Made by a program: the position numbers and the translations under genes. From Methanobacterium sp. (GTDB lineage: Archaea > Methanobacteriota > Methanobacteria > Methanobacteriales > Methanobacteriaceae), in NCBI GenBank assembly GCA_016222945.1, contig JACRPY010000009.1, positions 1 through 32,037 of the forward strand: a stretch of 32,037 nt of DNA, written 5' to 3'. The notes beneath the pieces are model-generated. The model was not told where the DNA came from. It saw nothing but the letters and a program-made list of their open reading frames with translations, and ran no database searches. Positions 16,097 through 23,665 of the stretch are shown in pieces. Position 1 is the stretch's first letter; every line of letters begins with the position of its first letter.

Positions 16097-16657
16097 ATGG
16101 AAAGAGAAGAGAATATTAAAAGATTAATCCAAAATTTAGAAGATGATGATGAATATGTTCAACTTCAAATATCAGAACTTCTAGAAGAAATTGGAGAACC
16201 TGCAGTTGAAGACTTAATTCAAGCTTTAGATAATAAAAATAGTAATGTCCGGAAAATATCCGCACTTACTCTTGGAAAAATTGGAGATCCTCGTGCAATC
16301 AAACCATTGCTTAAAACTATGGATGATAGCAATAAATGGGTTAGAAGACATGCATCAGGGGCTCTTGGAAATATGGGAGAATCTGCAGTTGAACCACTGG
16401 TTAATTCTTTAAAAAATGATAATTGGCGTGTTCGAGGAGGCAGTGCATGGGCTCTTGGAAAAATTAAAAGTAAAGATGCTACAGATCCTCTTATAAATGT
16501 TCTTGATGATGATAGCGGTTTTGTTAGAAGTGGAGCAGCATGGGCTCTCGGAGAATTAGGAGACAAAAAAGCAATTGAACCATTAAACAAATGTACTAAT
16601 GATAAAAGCGGTTTTGTACAGAAAGTGGCAAAAGCATCTTTAACAAAGCTGCAATAG
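16097..16657 (+). CDS. HEAT-repeat (PBS lyase-like) protein
   Basis: 186 residues made almost wholly of about six 31-residue HEAT repeats of the PBS-lyase type. Each has the pattern (A/V)V-x2-L-x2-L, then VR-x2-(A/S)AxALG(K/E)(I/L)GD. Examples: VRKISALTLGKIGDPRAIKP and VRSGAAWALGELGDKKAIEP. Such proteins form curved solenoids that bind other proteins. The name phycobilisome lyase is historical and does not imply that activity in a methanogen. GTGGAG lies about 10 bases before the ATG. It stands alone, and its function cannot be inferred from neighbours. Confidence 0.9.
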   Translation: MEREENIKRLIQNLEDDDEYVQLQISELLEEIGEPAVEDLIQALDNKNSNVRKISALTLGKIGDPRAIKPLLKTMDDSNKWVRRHASGALGNMGESAVEPLVNSLKNDNWRVRGGSAWALGKIKSKDATDPLINVLDDDSGFVRSGAAWALGELGDKKAIEPLNKCTNDKSGFVQKVAKASLTKLQ

Positions 16658-16909
16658 TTGAATTTTTAACAAAACACCATACATCACTTAAGTTCCAATA
16701 AAATTAAGCATGAAATTAACCTTTTAAACTCTAAAAAAAATGCAAATTAACGATTAGCCAAAAATTAAAGAATATCTTTTTATTCAGTTATTTGTGGAGA
16801 TAATAATTACTTTTAATAATTACAACAACATAAATAACTCCCTATAAAATTAAAAGATAATGAATTCTATACTGTGAATTAATTTAAATTAGGCATGAAG
16901 GTGTAAATA

Positions 16910-17872
16910 TTGAAAGTTAGTATAATTGGTGCAACAGGACGAGTAGGTAGAGCAGCAGCTTTCTGTCTTGCTGAGGAAAATTCCGTAGGTAAATTAGTGC
17001 TTTTTGCAAGAGAAGAAAGTCTTTGTAAAATAGAAGGTGAATCTCTTGATATTTATGATGCATTAGCTGCAAAAGGAATATATGTATCTATAAAAACAAC
17101 ATGTGACCTTAAAGACATTGAAGATTCAAATGTGGTTGTTTTAAGTGCAGGAATTTCAAGGAAAGCTGGAGAAGAAAGAGAAGATCTTGGAGTTCAAAAT
17201 GCAAAGATAGTGGCAGAATACGCAAAAAAAGTGGCAGAAATTGCTCCAGATGCAATAATTCTGGTTATAACTAACCCTGTAGATGTTATGACCTATGTGG
17301 CATTGAAAGCTTCTGGATTTAAAAAGAATAAAGTATTTGGACTTGGAAATCACCTTGATTCTTTGAGATTCAAAACATATATTGCAAAACACTTCCACGT
17401 GCATGTAAGTGAAATTCACACCAGAATAGTAGGTCAACACGGCCCACAAATGGTTCCCCTCATAAGTTCAACATCAATTGGAGGTATTCCCATTGAATAT
17501 TACTCTGCATGGGATTATTTTACTGGTTATGAACCTTTCGATATTAAAAAAACCATTGAAAAAGTTAAAAACGCAGGAAGCAATATTATAGGTAAAAAGG
17601 GTGCAACAGAGTATGGACCGGCATTTGCAATTTCAAACATTGTAACTACCATTTTAAATAATGAAAATAAAATATTGACAGTTAGTGCCTATCTGGACAG
17701 AGATATAGAAGGTATAGAAGATGTTTGTCTTGGAGTACCTGTTAAACTTGGAATAGATGGCATAAAAGGAATATTACCCATAAAAATGAGCGAATCTGAG
17801 CGTGAAAGCTTTTTAAAAGCAGCTGAAATAGTTAAAAAAGATACAGATAAACTAATGAAAGTTTTAAAATAG
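16910..17872 (+). CDS. mdh: Malate dehydrogenase (LDH/MDH family)
   Basis: 320 residues with the Rossmann motif GATGRVG (7-13), substrate-loop arginines in GISRKAGEER (Arg84, Arg90), TNPVDVMTY (Asn122), GNHLDSLRF (Asp150, Arg153) and the catalytic His177 in VGQHGPQMVP. It reduces oxaloacetate to malate for the reductive branch of the incomplete citric acid cycle. The Arg in LFAREES after the second strand, in place of an acidic residue, suggests that NADP(H) can be used. The start is TTG at 16910: GAAGGTG lies 7 bases upstream and there is no other start near it. The gene is convergent with the small surface protein at 17957. Confidence 0.9.
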   Translation: MKVSIIGATGRVGRAAAFCLAEENSVGKLVLFAREESLCKIEGESLDIYDALAAKGIYVSIKTTCDLKDIEDSNVVVLSAGISRKAGEEREDLGVQNAKIVAEYAKKVAEIAPDAIILVITNPVDVMTYVALKASGFKKNKVFGLGNHLDSLRFKTYIAKHFHVHVSEIHTRIVGQHGPQMVPLISSTSIGGIPIEYYSAWDYFTGYEPFDIKKTIEKVKNAGSNIIGKKGATEYGPAFAISNIVTTILNNENKILTVSAYLDRDIEGIEDVCLGVPVKLGIDGIKGILPIKMSESERESFLKAAEIVKKDTDKLMKVLK

Positions 17873-17956
17873 GCTGATAATTAAATAATATTATTTTTAT
17901 ATATTGCCTTTTCAATGTCCTTTAAAAATAGAAATAAGGTTAAATGATTATTTAAC

Positions 17957-18223
17957 CTAATAACTTAAAGCAGTTGAACATGTCCCATTAGGTGTAGGTT
18001 GTGTCTTATTAATCACAGTAGTTGTATTTTTTTTAGTTGTAGTGCTTGTTTTATTCTTAGTTTTTGTTGTTTTCGTTATATCTGAATTCAATCCCGAATC
18101 ATTGGTTGTATTATTGGATAAAATAATAGGTAAACTCTCAGAATTTTGAGATCCAAAAATGTAGCCAATAACGCCGGCAATTATAACTATAATTACCATT
18201 AGTCCTATTGTTAATTTGTCCAT
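17957..18223 (-). CDS. Small membrane-anchored Thr/Asn-rich surface protein
   Basis: 88 residues: one N-terminal helix (LTIGLMVIIVIIAGVIGYIF) followed by a tail rich in Thr, Lys and Asn. The tail carries about seven N-x-S/T sequons, as in NNTTNDS, NKTST, NTTT, NKTQ and NGTC. This composition fits a membrane-anchored extracytoplasmic stalk that is N-glycosylated. I do not recognise a family. GGAGTG lies 7 bases before the ATG, which supports a real gene. The next gene upstream runs the other way under a nitrogen-type promoter, so the two probably do not share regulation. Confidence 0.7.
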   Translation of the reverse strand: MDKLTIGLMVIIVIIAGVIGYIFGSQNSESLPIILSNNTTNDSGLNSDITKTTKTKNKTSTTTKKNTTTVINKTQPTPNGTCSTALSY

Positions 18224-18469
18224 AATTTCACTCCTTCAATTTAGTGGATCTTATTGGATCTTTGTTAAATTGATATAACTTTGACTTTTAGTTTATAGCA
18301 TATATACCTTGTTGAAAAAAAGACAATCTTTTTATATATCAAATAACATGCAAGTAAACAGAAAAAGTTTATATAAGTGTTCAGTTATATCATAGGATAC
18401 AACTAAAATTTTGAACAATGTATAACAAATAACCCTATAGAAATTCATCTTTTAAAAGAAACGTGTTCT

Positions 18470-18485
18470 CGGAAATAAATTTCCG
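18470..18485 (+). promoter_or_regulatory. NrpR-type operator of the pdxT-glutamate synthase operon
   Basis: CGGAAATAAATTTCCG is a perfect 16-bp palindrome holding GGAA-N6-TTCC (18471-18484). That is the operator sequence established for NrpR, the 2-oxoglutarate-responsive nitrogen repressor of Methanococcus maripaludis. It lies directly upstream of a TATA box (18491-18500), where it would overlap the TFB recognition element. In the other three promoters of this window the site lies downstream of the TATA box. Expected behaviour: repressed with ample ammonium, released under nitrogen limitation. Confidence 0.85.
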
Positions 18486-18490
18486 GTAAA

Positions 18491-18500
18491 TTTATATAAT
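18491..18500 (+). promoter_or_regulatory. TATA box for pdxT operon
   Basis: TTTATATAAT lies 66 bases before the pdxT ATG. This would place transcription start near 18520 and give a leader of about 45 bases. The rest of the 342-bp gap 18224-18565 is AT-rich, with no gene seen. Confidence 0.55.
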
Positions 18501-18565
18501 ATTTATTTTCAAATATTATCAGCTTACAAAATTTAGATAAGAATCACGATAACAGAGGAAACAAT

Positions 18566-19144
18566 ATGACCAATATCGGAATTTTAAATTTACAGGGAGA
18601 CGTTTTAGAACATTTTGAAATAACAAAAAAGGCATTAGAAGATATGGACGCTAAAGCTGATGTTTTTAAAGTAAAAACAACTGAAAACCTTTCAAAATGT
18701 GACGGGATAATAATTTCAGGTGGCGAAAGTACTGTTATCGGCAAATTAATGGAAAAAACAGGCATTAAAGACATGTTAATAAGTCAAAATATACCTGTAC
18801 TTGGAACATGCGCAGGAATGGTTCTTCTTGCAAAAAAAACCGATTACAAACAGCCTTTACTTGGATTAATCGATATGGAAGTTAAAAGAAACGCTTTTGG
18901 CCGACAAAAAGTCTCATTTGAAGATGAAGTCGAAATTTTTGGTGGGAAATTCAAAGGTGTTTTTATAAGGGCTCCTTACATCGAAAAAGTAGGGGAAAAT
19001 GTAGATATACTCTCAGAATATAATGAAAAAATTATTGCAGTAAAAAGTGGGAAGTTTATTGCCACAGCTTTTCATCCAGAGCTTACAGGTGATACAAAAA
19101 TCCACAAATACTTCATAAAGGAGGTATTAAAGTGTGCGGAATAG
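18566..19144 (+). CDS. pdxT: Pyridoxal 5'-phosphate synthase glutaminase subunit PdxT
   Basis: 192 residues, class I glutamine amidotransferase. The catalytic triad is visible: Cys82 in LGTCAGM, His170 and Glu172 in TAFHPELTGD. The oxyanion/PLP-family motif SGGEST is at 51-56. It hydrolyses glutamine and channels ammonia to PdxS, which builds pyridoxal phosphate; pdxS lies at 29633-30514 on the other strand. Unusually, pdxT heads the glutamate synthase operon. Its last 13 bases overlap the start of the glutaminase-domain gene, whose ribosome binding site lies inside pdxT. It therefore falls under the same nitrogen-type operator. Confidence 0.95.
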   Translation: MTNIGILNLQGDVLEHFEITKKALEDMDAKADVFKVKTTENLSKCDGIIISGGESTVIGKLMEKTGIKDMLISQNIPVLGTCAGMVLLAKKTDYKQPLLGLIDMEVKRNAFGRQKVSFEDEVEIFGGKFKGVFIRAPYIEKVGENVDILSEYNEKIIAVKSGKFIATAFHPELTGDTKIHKYFIKEVLKCAE

Positions 19145-20049
19145 CAGGAGTAGTATTTAAAGACAAAAAACTTCATCCAGTAGGTGACATCATGACCAGA
19201 ATGCTTGATGCTCTACAACACAGAGGACCCGATTCTGCAGGTTTCTCCATTTATGGAGGCCTGGGTTTAGCAGAACACGAATATTTATTGAACATTGAAG
19301 TAAAAGAAAAAAAAGGACTTTTAAACATTGTAAAAGAAACTGTAAATGCAACTACATCAATTAAATCAGAAGAAATAATTCCATCAGTAGAAAATTACAA
19401 TATATTCAGATGTAAAATATCTTTAAATTCATTTGAAGAACTTAAACCATTAATTATGGATATTGACAAATTAGATGACGTAATAGTACTTAATGGAAGC
19501 CATTCTTTTGAAATGATTAAAGATGTAGGATTAGTAAAAGAAATTGCAGATAGATATGACACTTATTCAAAAATGGGAACACATGCAATTGGTCATACCC
19601 GATTCTCAACAGAAAGTATAGTTGACCGTTATCATGCACATCCATTCCAAAGTTATATCACTCCCGACATAACTGTAGTTCACAATGGACAAATTACAAA
19701 TTACTGGAAAATAAGAGACCCATTAGAAAGAAAAGGACATATTTTCGAGACAAATAACGATACAGAATGTATAGTGCATTACATAGCTGATAAACTCCAT
19801 GAAGGCTATAAATTAGAAGAGGCCCTCGAGCAATCAGTTAAAGACATGGACGGGCCATTTTCATATATTGTAGGGACACCAAATGGTGTTGGAATAGCAA
19901 AAGACCAGTTAGGACTTAGACCTGGTGTTCTTGCAGAAAATGATGATGTATTTGCCATAGCTTCTGAAGAGGTTTCTCTTAGAGCAGTAATGGACACACA
20001 TGATATAGATCAAATATCGCCAGGAGAATCAAGGGCATATACAATTTAA
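19132..20049 (+). CDS. Glutamate synthase, class II glutamine amidotransferase subunit
   Basis: 305 residues, Ntn-type amidotransferase. The start is GTG at 19132, giving MCGIAGVVF; removal of Met exposes the nucleophile Cys2. AAAGGAGGT lies 7 bases upstream, inside pdxT. Other family motifs: LQHRGPDSAGF, GHTRFST, VHNGQITNY and NDTECIVHYI. In bacteria this is the first domain of the large glutamate synthase subunit; in methanogens it is a separate gene. It releases ammonia from glutamine and passes it to the FMN synthase subunit encoded at 21856. An insertion of about 100 residues after LAEHEYLL separates the usual motifs. Confidence 0.9.
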   Translation: MCGIAGVVFKDKKLHPVGDIMTRMLDALQHRGPDSAGFSIYGGLGLAEHEYLLNIEVKEKKGLLNIVKETVNATTSIKSEEIIPSVENYNIFRCKISLNSFEELKPLIMDIDKLDDVIVLNGSHSFEMIKDVGLVKEIADRYDTYSKMGTHAIGHTRFSTESIVDRYHAHPFQSYITPDITVVHNGQITNYWKIRDPLERKGHIFETNNDTECIVHYIADKLHEGYKLEEALEQSVKDMDGPFSYIVGTPNGVGIAKDQLGLRPGVLAENDDVFAIASEEVSLRAVMDTHDIDQISPGESRAYTI

Positions 20050-20062
20050 AATAGGTGGTTTC

Positions 20063-20752
20063 ATGAGGGAAATAAAAATTGATGCTAATTCAATGGTTCC
20101 AAGGGATTTAAACCGCGCCGTAAAACAAGCTGCAAAAGAAAATGACAAGATCATTATAAAAAACCCAAATGCAATGCATTACATGGTTGCAGGACTTACA
20201 GATGATGCTGAAATAGTAATTGATGGTTCTGCTGGTTACTTTGCAGGAACAATGATAGATGGTGCCAAAATACATATAACTGGAAATGCAGGATGGTTTC
20301 CAGCAGATAATATGACTGAAGGAGAAGTTATAATAGATGGAGCAGCCGGAGACGGGGTTGGACAAGGAATATATGGTGGTACAGTCGTAGTTAGAAGAAA
20401 TGTTGGATCCAGAACTGGAGAAATAATGAAAAACGGCACCATCATAATTGGTGGTAACTCTGGATTTATGAGCGGCCTTTTCATGATGGGCGGGCGCATA
20501 ATCATTCTTGGAGATATTTCAGATGACGCTGGCGAATCAATTATACGAGGAGCCATATACGTACTTGGAGAGATAAAAAGCCTTGGAAAAAACGCTAAAG
20601 TAAAAGAAATTGATGATGAAGATAAAAAAGAACTAAAAGAACTCTTACCTGCTTACGGATTCAAACTGGATGACGAAAAATATAATAAGTTCAGAAAAAT
20701 AGTTCCAAGAAGCAAAAGACCTTTCTATGGTAAAGAATCAGAGGAAGGATAA
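20063..20752 (+). CDS. Glutamate synthase GXGXG-domain subunit
   Basis: 229 residues. A right-handed beta helix is indicated by regularly spaced glycines: IDGSAGYFAGTMIDGAKI, ITGNAGWFPADNMTEGEV, IDGAAGDGVGQGIYGGTV, IGGNSGFMSGLFMMGGRI. This is the GXGXG (alpha subunit C-terminal) domain of glutamate synthase, also found in tungsten/molybdenum formylmethanofuran dehydrogenase subunit C. Here it is a stand-alone subunit, as in other methanogens, and probably holds the glutaminase and synthase subunits together. It lies 13 bases after the amidotransferase gene and overlaps the next gene by 26 bases, so coupling is likely. Confidence 0.9.
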   Translation: MREIKIDANSMVPRDLNRAVKQAAKENDKIIIKNPNAMHYMVAGLTDDAEIVIDGSAGYFAGTMIDGAKIHITGNAGWFPADNMTEGEVIIDGAAGDGVGQGIYGGTVVVRRNVGSRTGEIMKNGTIIIGGNSGFMSGLFMMGGRIIILGDISDDAGESIIRGAIYVLGEIKSLGKNAKVKEIDDEDKKELKELLPAYGFKLDDEKYNKFRKIVPRSKRPFYGKESEEG

Positions 20753-21854
20753 GGGGGAAGATATTATTCAAGCTAATAACCAACAAAAAATAGCAATGGT
20801 TGGAACACCATGCCAAATTCTTGCAGCAACCAAAATGGATAAATTTTTGGATGAAGAATTCCCGGTAGATATTAAAATAGGGCTTTTCTGCATGGAAAAC
20901 TTCTCTTACTCTTACATGAAAGAAATGCTCAAAGATTATGATGTGGATATGGAAAATATCACAGAATGTAGAATAGAAAAGGGTAATCTCTGGATTTATT
21001 TATCAGATGAAAAAGTTGTTAAAATTCCTCTAAATAAAGCAAAAAAATGCATGCGTAAAAACTGTAAAATCTGCATGGATTTCACTTCAGAACAATCTGA
21101 CGTTTCAGTAGGTTCAGTAGGTTCTCCTGAAGGATGGTCTACAATTATCATAAGAACAGAAAAAGGGCTTAAACTAATTGAAGCCGCAGCAAAAGATAAT
21201 TATATAGAAACAAAAACTATGGAAGAATCAGGGCTTAAACTAATGGAAAAACTTGCAAATGAGAAAAAAAGGGAAAATAAATTAGAAATCAATGCAAGGG
21301 AAACAGTAGCAAGGCCTGTGATATACAGAAGACAGATATCTGGAGAAGAATTCATAAATGAAGTTTCAGATTGTCAATTTGAAGATTTAAGAGGAGATAT
21401 AATCGACATCGGTGCATGTGTTCTTTGTGGAGCATGTGTCTACGCCTGTCCTGAAGAAATAGTGGAAATAAGAGATAGAAAGCCACAAATTAAAGGTAAA
21501 TGTCCAGATGGATGCAATAAATGTTATGTTGCATGTCCCAGAACCTACGTTCCAGATGAAATATTGAGCAATGAATTAGATAAAGAACCATTTGGAAAAT
21601 ACATAAAAATATTATCTGCAAAAGCTCCCATGGTAGAGGGTCAAGACGGAGGAGTTGCAACAGCACTTCTAACCTATGCATTATCCAATAAATTAGTGGA
21701 CAATGCAATAGTTGTTGATAAAAGCAGTGCTGATCCATGGAAACCAGAAGCAAAGATTACAGACAACGTTGCAGAAGTGCTAAAGGCTTCCGGAACAAAA
21801 TACGCAGCATGTCCAATTTTTAAACCACTTAAAGAAGTTAAAGGGGGAAGCTAA
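20727..21854 (+). CDS. FrhB-like iron-sulfur flavoprotein subunit with permuted domain order
   Basis: 375 residues related to the beta subunit of F420 hydrogenase/dehydrogenase, but the parts are in an unusual order. Residues 22-180 match the FrhB C-terminal domain (IAMVGTPCQILAATK, IGLFCMENF, GSPEGWSTIIIRTEKG). Residues 228-272 are a two-cluster ferredoxin (CVLCGACVYACP, CPDGCNKCYVACP). Residues 300-372 match the FrhB N-terminal domain (QDGGVATALLTYAL, DPWKPEAKI, ASGTKYAACP). The usual order is ferredoxin-N-C. It is the likely electron-input subunit of this glutamate synthase, possibly taking electrons from F420H2 or ferredoxin (inference). The start at ATG 20727 is uncertain: it overlaps the previous gene and lacks a clear ribosome binding site. 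Confidence 0.8.
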   Translation: MVKNQRKDKGEDIIQANNQQKIAMVGTPCQILAATKMDKFLDEEFPVDIKIGLFCMENFSYSYMKEMLKDYDVDMENITECRIEKGNLWIYLSDEKVVKIPLNKAKKCMRKNCKICMDFTSEQSDVSVGSVGSPEGWSTIIIRTEKGLKLIEAAAKDNYIETKTMEESGLKLMEKLANEKKRENKLEINARETVARPVIYRRQISGEEFINEVSDCQFEDLRGDIIDIGACVLCGACVYACPEEIVEIRDRKPQIKGKCPDGCNKCYVACPRTYVPDEILSNELDKEPFGKYIKILSAKAPMVEGQDGGVATALLTYALSNKLVDNAIVVDKSSADPWKPEAKITDNVAEVLKASGTKYAACPIFKPLKEVKGGS

Positions 21855-21855
21855 A

Positions 21856-23355
21856 TTGCCATTTAAAATTGAAAAAAACAATGAACTTTGCAAAAGAAAC
21901 TTTGATAGGCCTGGTTGCTGCTGGTATATGTGCGACAATCGAGATGAAGAACTCTGTAAAAACTGCTACTCATGCTATAACAACTGCCCTCATGACGTTT
22001 ATGAAATAATTGATGATGAAACTTATCCTATACATCATGAAAACTGTGTTGGATGCAGGATATGTGAAGAAATGTGTCCAAACAATGCAATAGAAGTAAA
22101 TGCAGTTCCAGAAGACCACAGAAATGTATGGTCATTTACAGACCTGGTTGAAATTAAAAGAAAATCAAATGAAGGCAGTTATAAAGTAAGGGGCTGTGGA
22201 GCAACAAGAACCATTCCTACATTTGATGATCTGGTAATTGTTCCCGCACAAGTCTCAAGACCCCCTATTGACAAATACAGGGAGCCCTGTAACACAAAAA
22301 TAACTCTTGGAGCAAGATATGCAGAAAATCCGCTTGAAATTGACACCCCCATAATGATTGCTGCAATGTCATTTGGTGCATTAAGTAAAGAAGCAAAAAT
22401 AGCCCTTGCTATGGGTGCAACACTTGCTGGAACCGCTACAAACACTGGTGAAGGTGGAATGCTTCCAGAAGAACGGAAATACGCTAAAAAACTTATAGCA
22501 CAATATGCTTCAGGAAGATTTGGAGTATCTGCAGATTATTTAAATAACTCAGAAGCTGTGGAAATCAAAATAGGTCAAGGTGCAAAGTCGGGAATGGGAG
22601 GACACCTTTTAGGTGAAAAAGTTACAGCAGAAGTCTCCAAAATCAGGAAAATTCCTGAAGGAACAGACGCTTTAAGCCCAGCAAGACACATGGACATTGT
22701 AGGGCCTGAAGATTTAAGCATGAAAATCGACCAGCTAAGGGAAATAACCAACTGGAAAGTTCCAATTATCGTTAAATTCACCTCAGGTAGAGTAAGTGAC
22801 GATGTAAAGATTGCAGCAAAAGCAGGTGCAGACATAATCGTTGTAGATGGAATGCAGGGCGGAACTGGTGCAGGTCCAGATATAGTTACAGAGCACTCCG
22901 GTGTACCAACAATAGCAGCAATTGTAGAGGCTGACGAGGCCTTAAAACATGTGAATTTACGTGAAGAAGTGAGCCTTGTAGCTGGTGGAGGTATTAGAAA
23001 CGGGGCTGATGTAGCAAAAGCACTTGCTTTAGGTGCTGATGCAACATATATAGCGACATCTGCTTTAGTTTCAATTGGATGCAGAGTTTGTCAGATGTGT
23101 TATACTGGAACATGTAGAAAGGGAATTGCAACTCAAGATCCAAAGCTCAGGAAACGTTTAGATTATCTTGAAGGCGGTAAAAAAGTTGCAAGATACATAG
23201 AAGCTATGACTGAAGAAGCTTGTATGCTTACACAACAAGCAGGAAATACTGACGTCTTTAAACTTGAAAAAGATGATTTAAGAGCATTAACTGTTGAATC
23301 ATCTCTTTTAACTGGTGTTAAAATGGCCGGTTTAGAATCTCCTGTTAAATATTAA
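21856..23355 (+). CDS. gltB: Glutamate synthase FMN/iron-sulfur catalytic subunit
   Basis: 499 residues. An N-terminal ferredoxin domain has two 4Fe-4S sites (Cys34/37/40/44 and Cys64/67/70/74). It is followed by the FMN-binding barrel of glutamate synthase: MSFGALSKEAKIALAMGA, TGEGGMLPEE, GAKSGMGGHLLG, VKFTSGRVSDD, DGMQGGTGAGPD, AGGGIRNGADVAKALALGA. A Cys-rich segment, CRVCQMCYTGTC, near the end supplies the 3Fe-4S site. It makes glutamate from 2-oxoglutarate and ammonia delivered by the amidotransferase subunit. The start is TTG at 21856, one base after the previous stop, with GGGGG about 8 bases upstream. It is the last gene of the operon. Confidence 0.93.
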   Translation: MPFKIEKNNELCKRNFDRPGCCWYMCDNRDEELCKNCYSCYNNCPHDVYEIIDDETYPIHHENCVGCRICEEMCPNNAIEVNAVPEDHRNVWSFTDLVEIKRKSNEGSYKVRGCGATRTIPTFDDLVIVPAQVSRPPIDKYREPCNTKITLGARYAENPLEIDTPIMIAAMSFGALSKEAKIALAMGATLAGTATNTGEGGMLPEERKYAKKLIAQYASGRFGVSADYLNNSEAVEIKIGQGAKSGMGGHLLGEKVTAEVSKIRKIPEGTDALSPARHMDIVGPEDLSMKIDQLREITNWKVPIIVKFTSGRVSDDVKIAAKAGADIIVVDGMQGGTGAGPDIVTEHSGVPTIAAIVEADEALKHVNLREEVSLVAGGGIRNGADVAKALALGADATYIATSALVSIGCRVCQMCYTGTCRKGIATQDPKLRKRLDYLEGGKKVARYIEAMTEEACMLTQQAGNTDVFKLEKDDLRALTVESSLLTGVKMAGLESPVKY

Positions 23356-23367
23356 TGGGAATCTTCA

Positions 23368-23393
23368 TTTTTTTTATTTTTTAATATTTTTTT
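23368..23393 (+). terminator. Oligo-T terminator after the glutamate synthase operon
   Basis: Three T runs of 7-8 bases between 23368 and 23393 begin 13 bases after the stop codon of the last gene, followed by another at 23450-23457. Such tracts end transcription in archaea without a hairpin. Confidence 0.6.
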
Positions 23394-23484
23394 AAACTAA
23401 TTGTTATTTTGTAAATTAATTTGTTACTAATTTTAATAAGTTAAAATTTTTTTTTTGGATTAAATGATTCATTCACCAAAAAGA

Positions 23485-23531
23485 TTATATACAATATTTT
23501 ACCACAAATAGTACAACGGAAATATGTTTCC
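23485..23531 (+). promoter_or_regulatory. amt1 promoter with NrpR-type operator
   Basis: TTATATA at 23485-23491 is the likely TATA box. About 27 bases on lies the predicted transcription start (around 23515), followed at once by CGGAAATATGTTTCC, which contains a perfect GGAA-N6-TTCC at 23518-23531. A repressor bound there would block initiation. The ATG is at 23666, so the leader would be about 150 bases. A second TATA-like TTTATAAAT (23547-23555) downstream would give a shorter leader. Confidence 0.8.
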
Positions 23532-23665
23532 TACATCCCTTTTCCTTTTATAAATTTTTTATGGTTAAGGGTTCAACCAAACAGTTTATGACAATTTAAT
23601 GTCTAAAACAAGCAAAAATATTAATAAAATCAATAATTAAATAATAAAATGGAGGAATAAAATTT

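Noticed and set aside
20108..20556. Minus-strand frames inside the GXGXG glutamate synthase gene
   Set aside because: These are shadow frames created by the repeated glycine-rich coding sequence.
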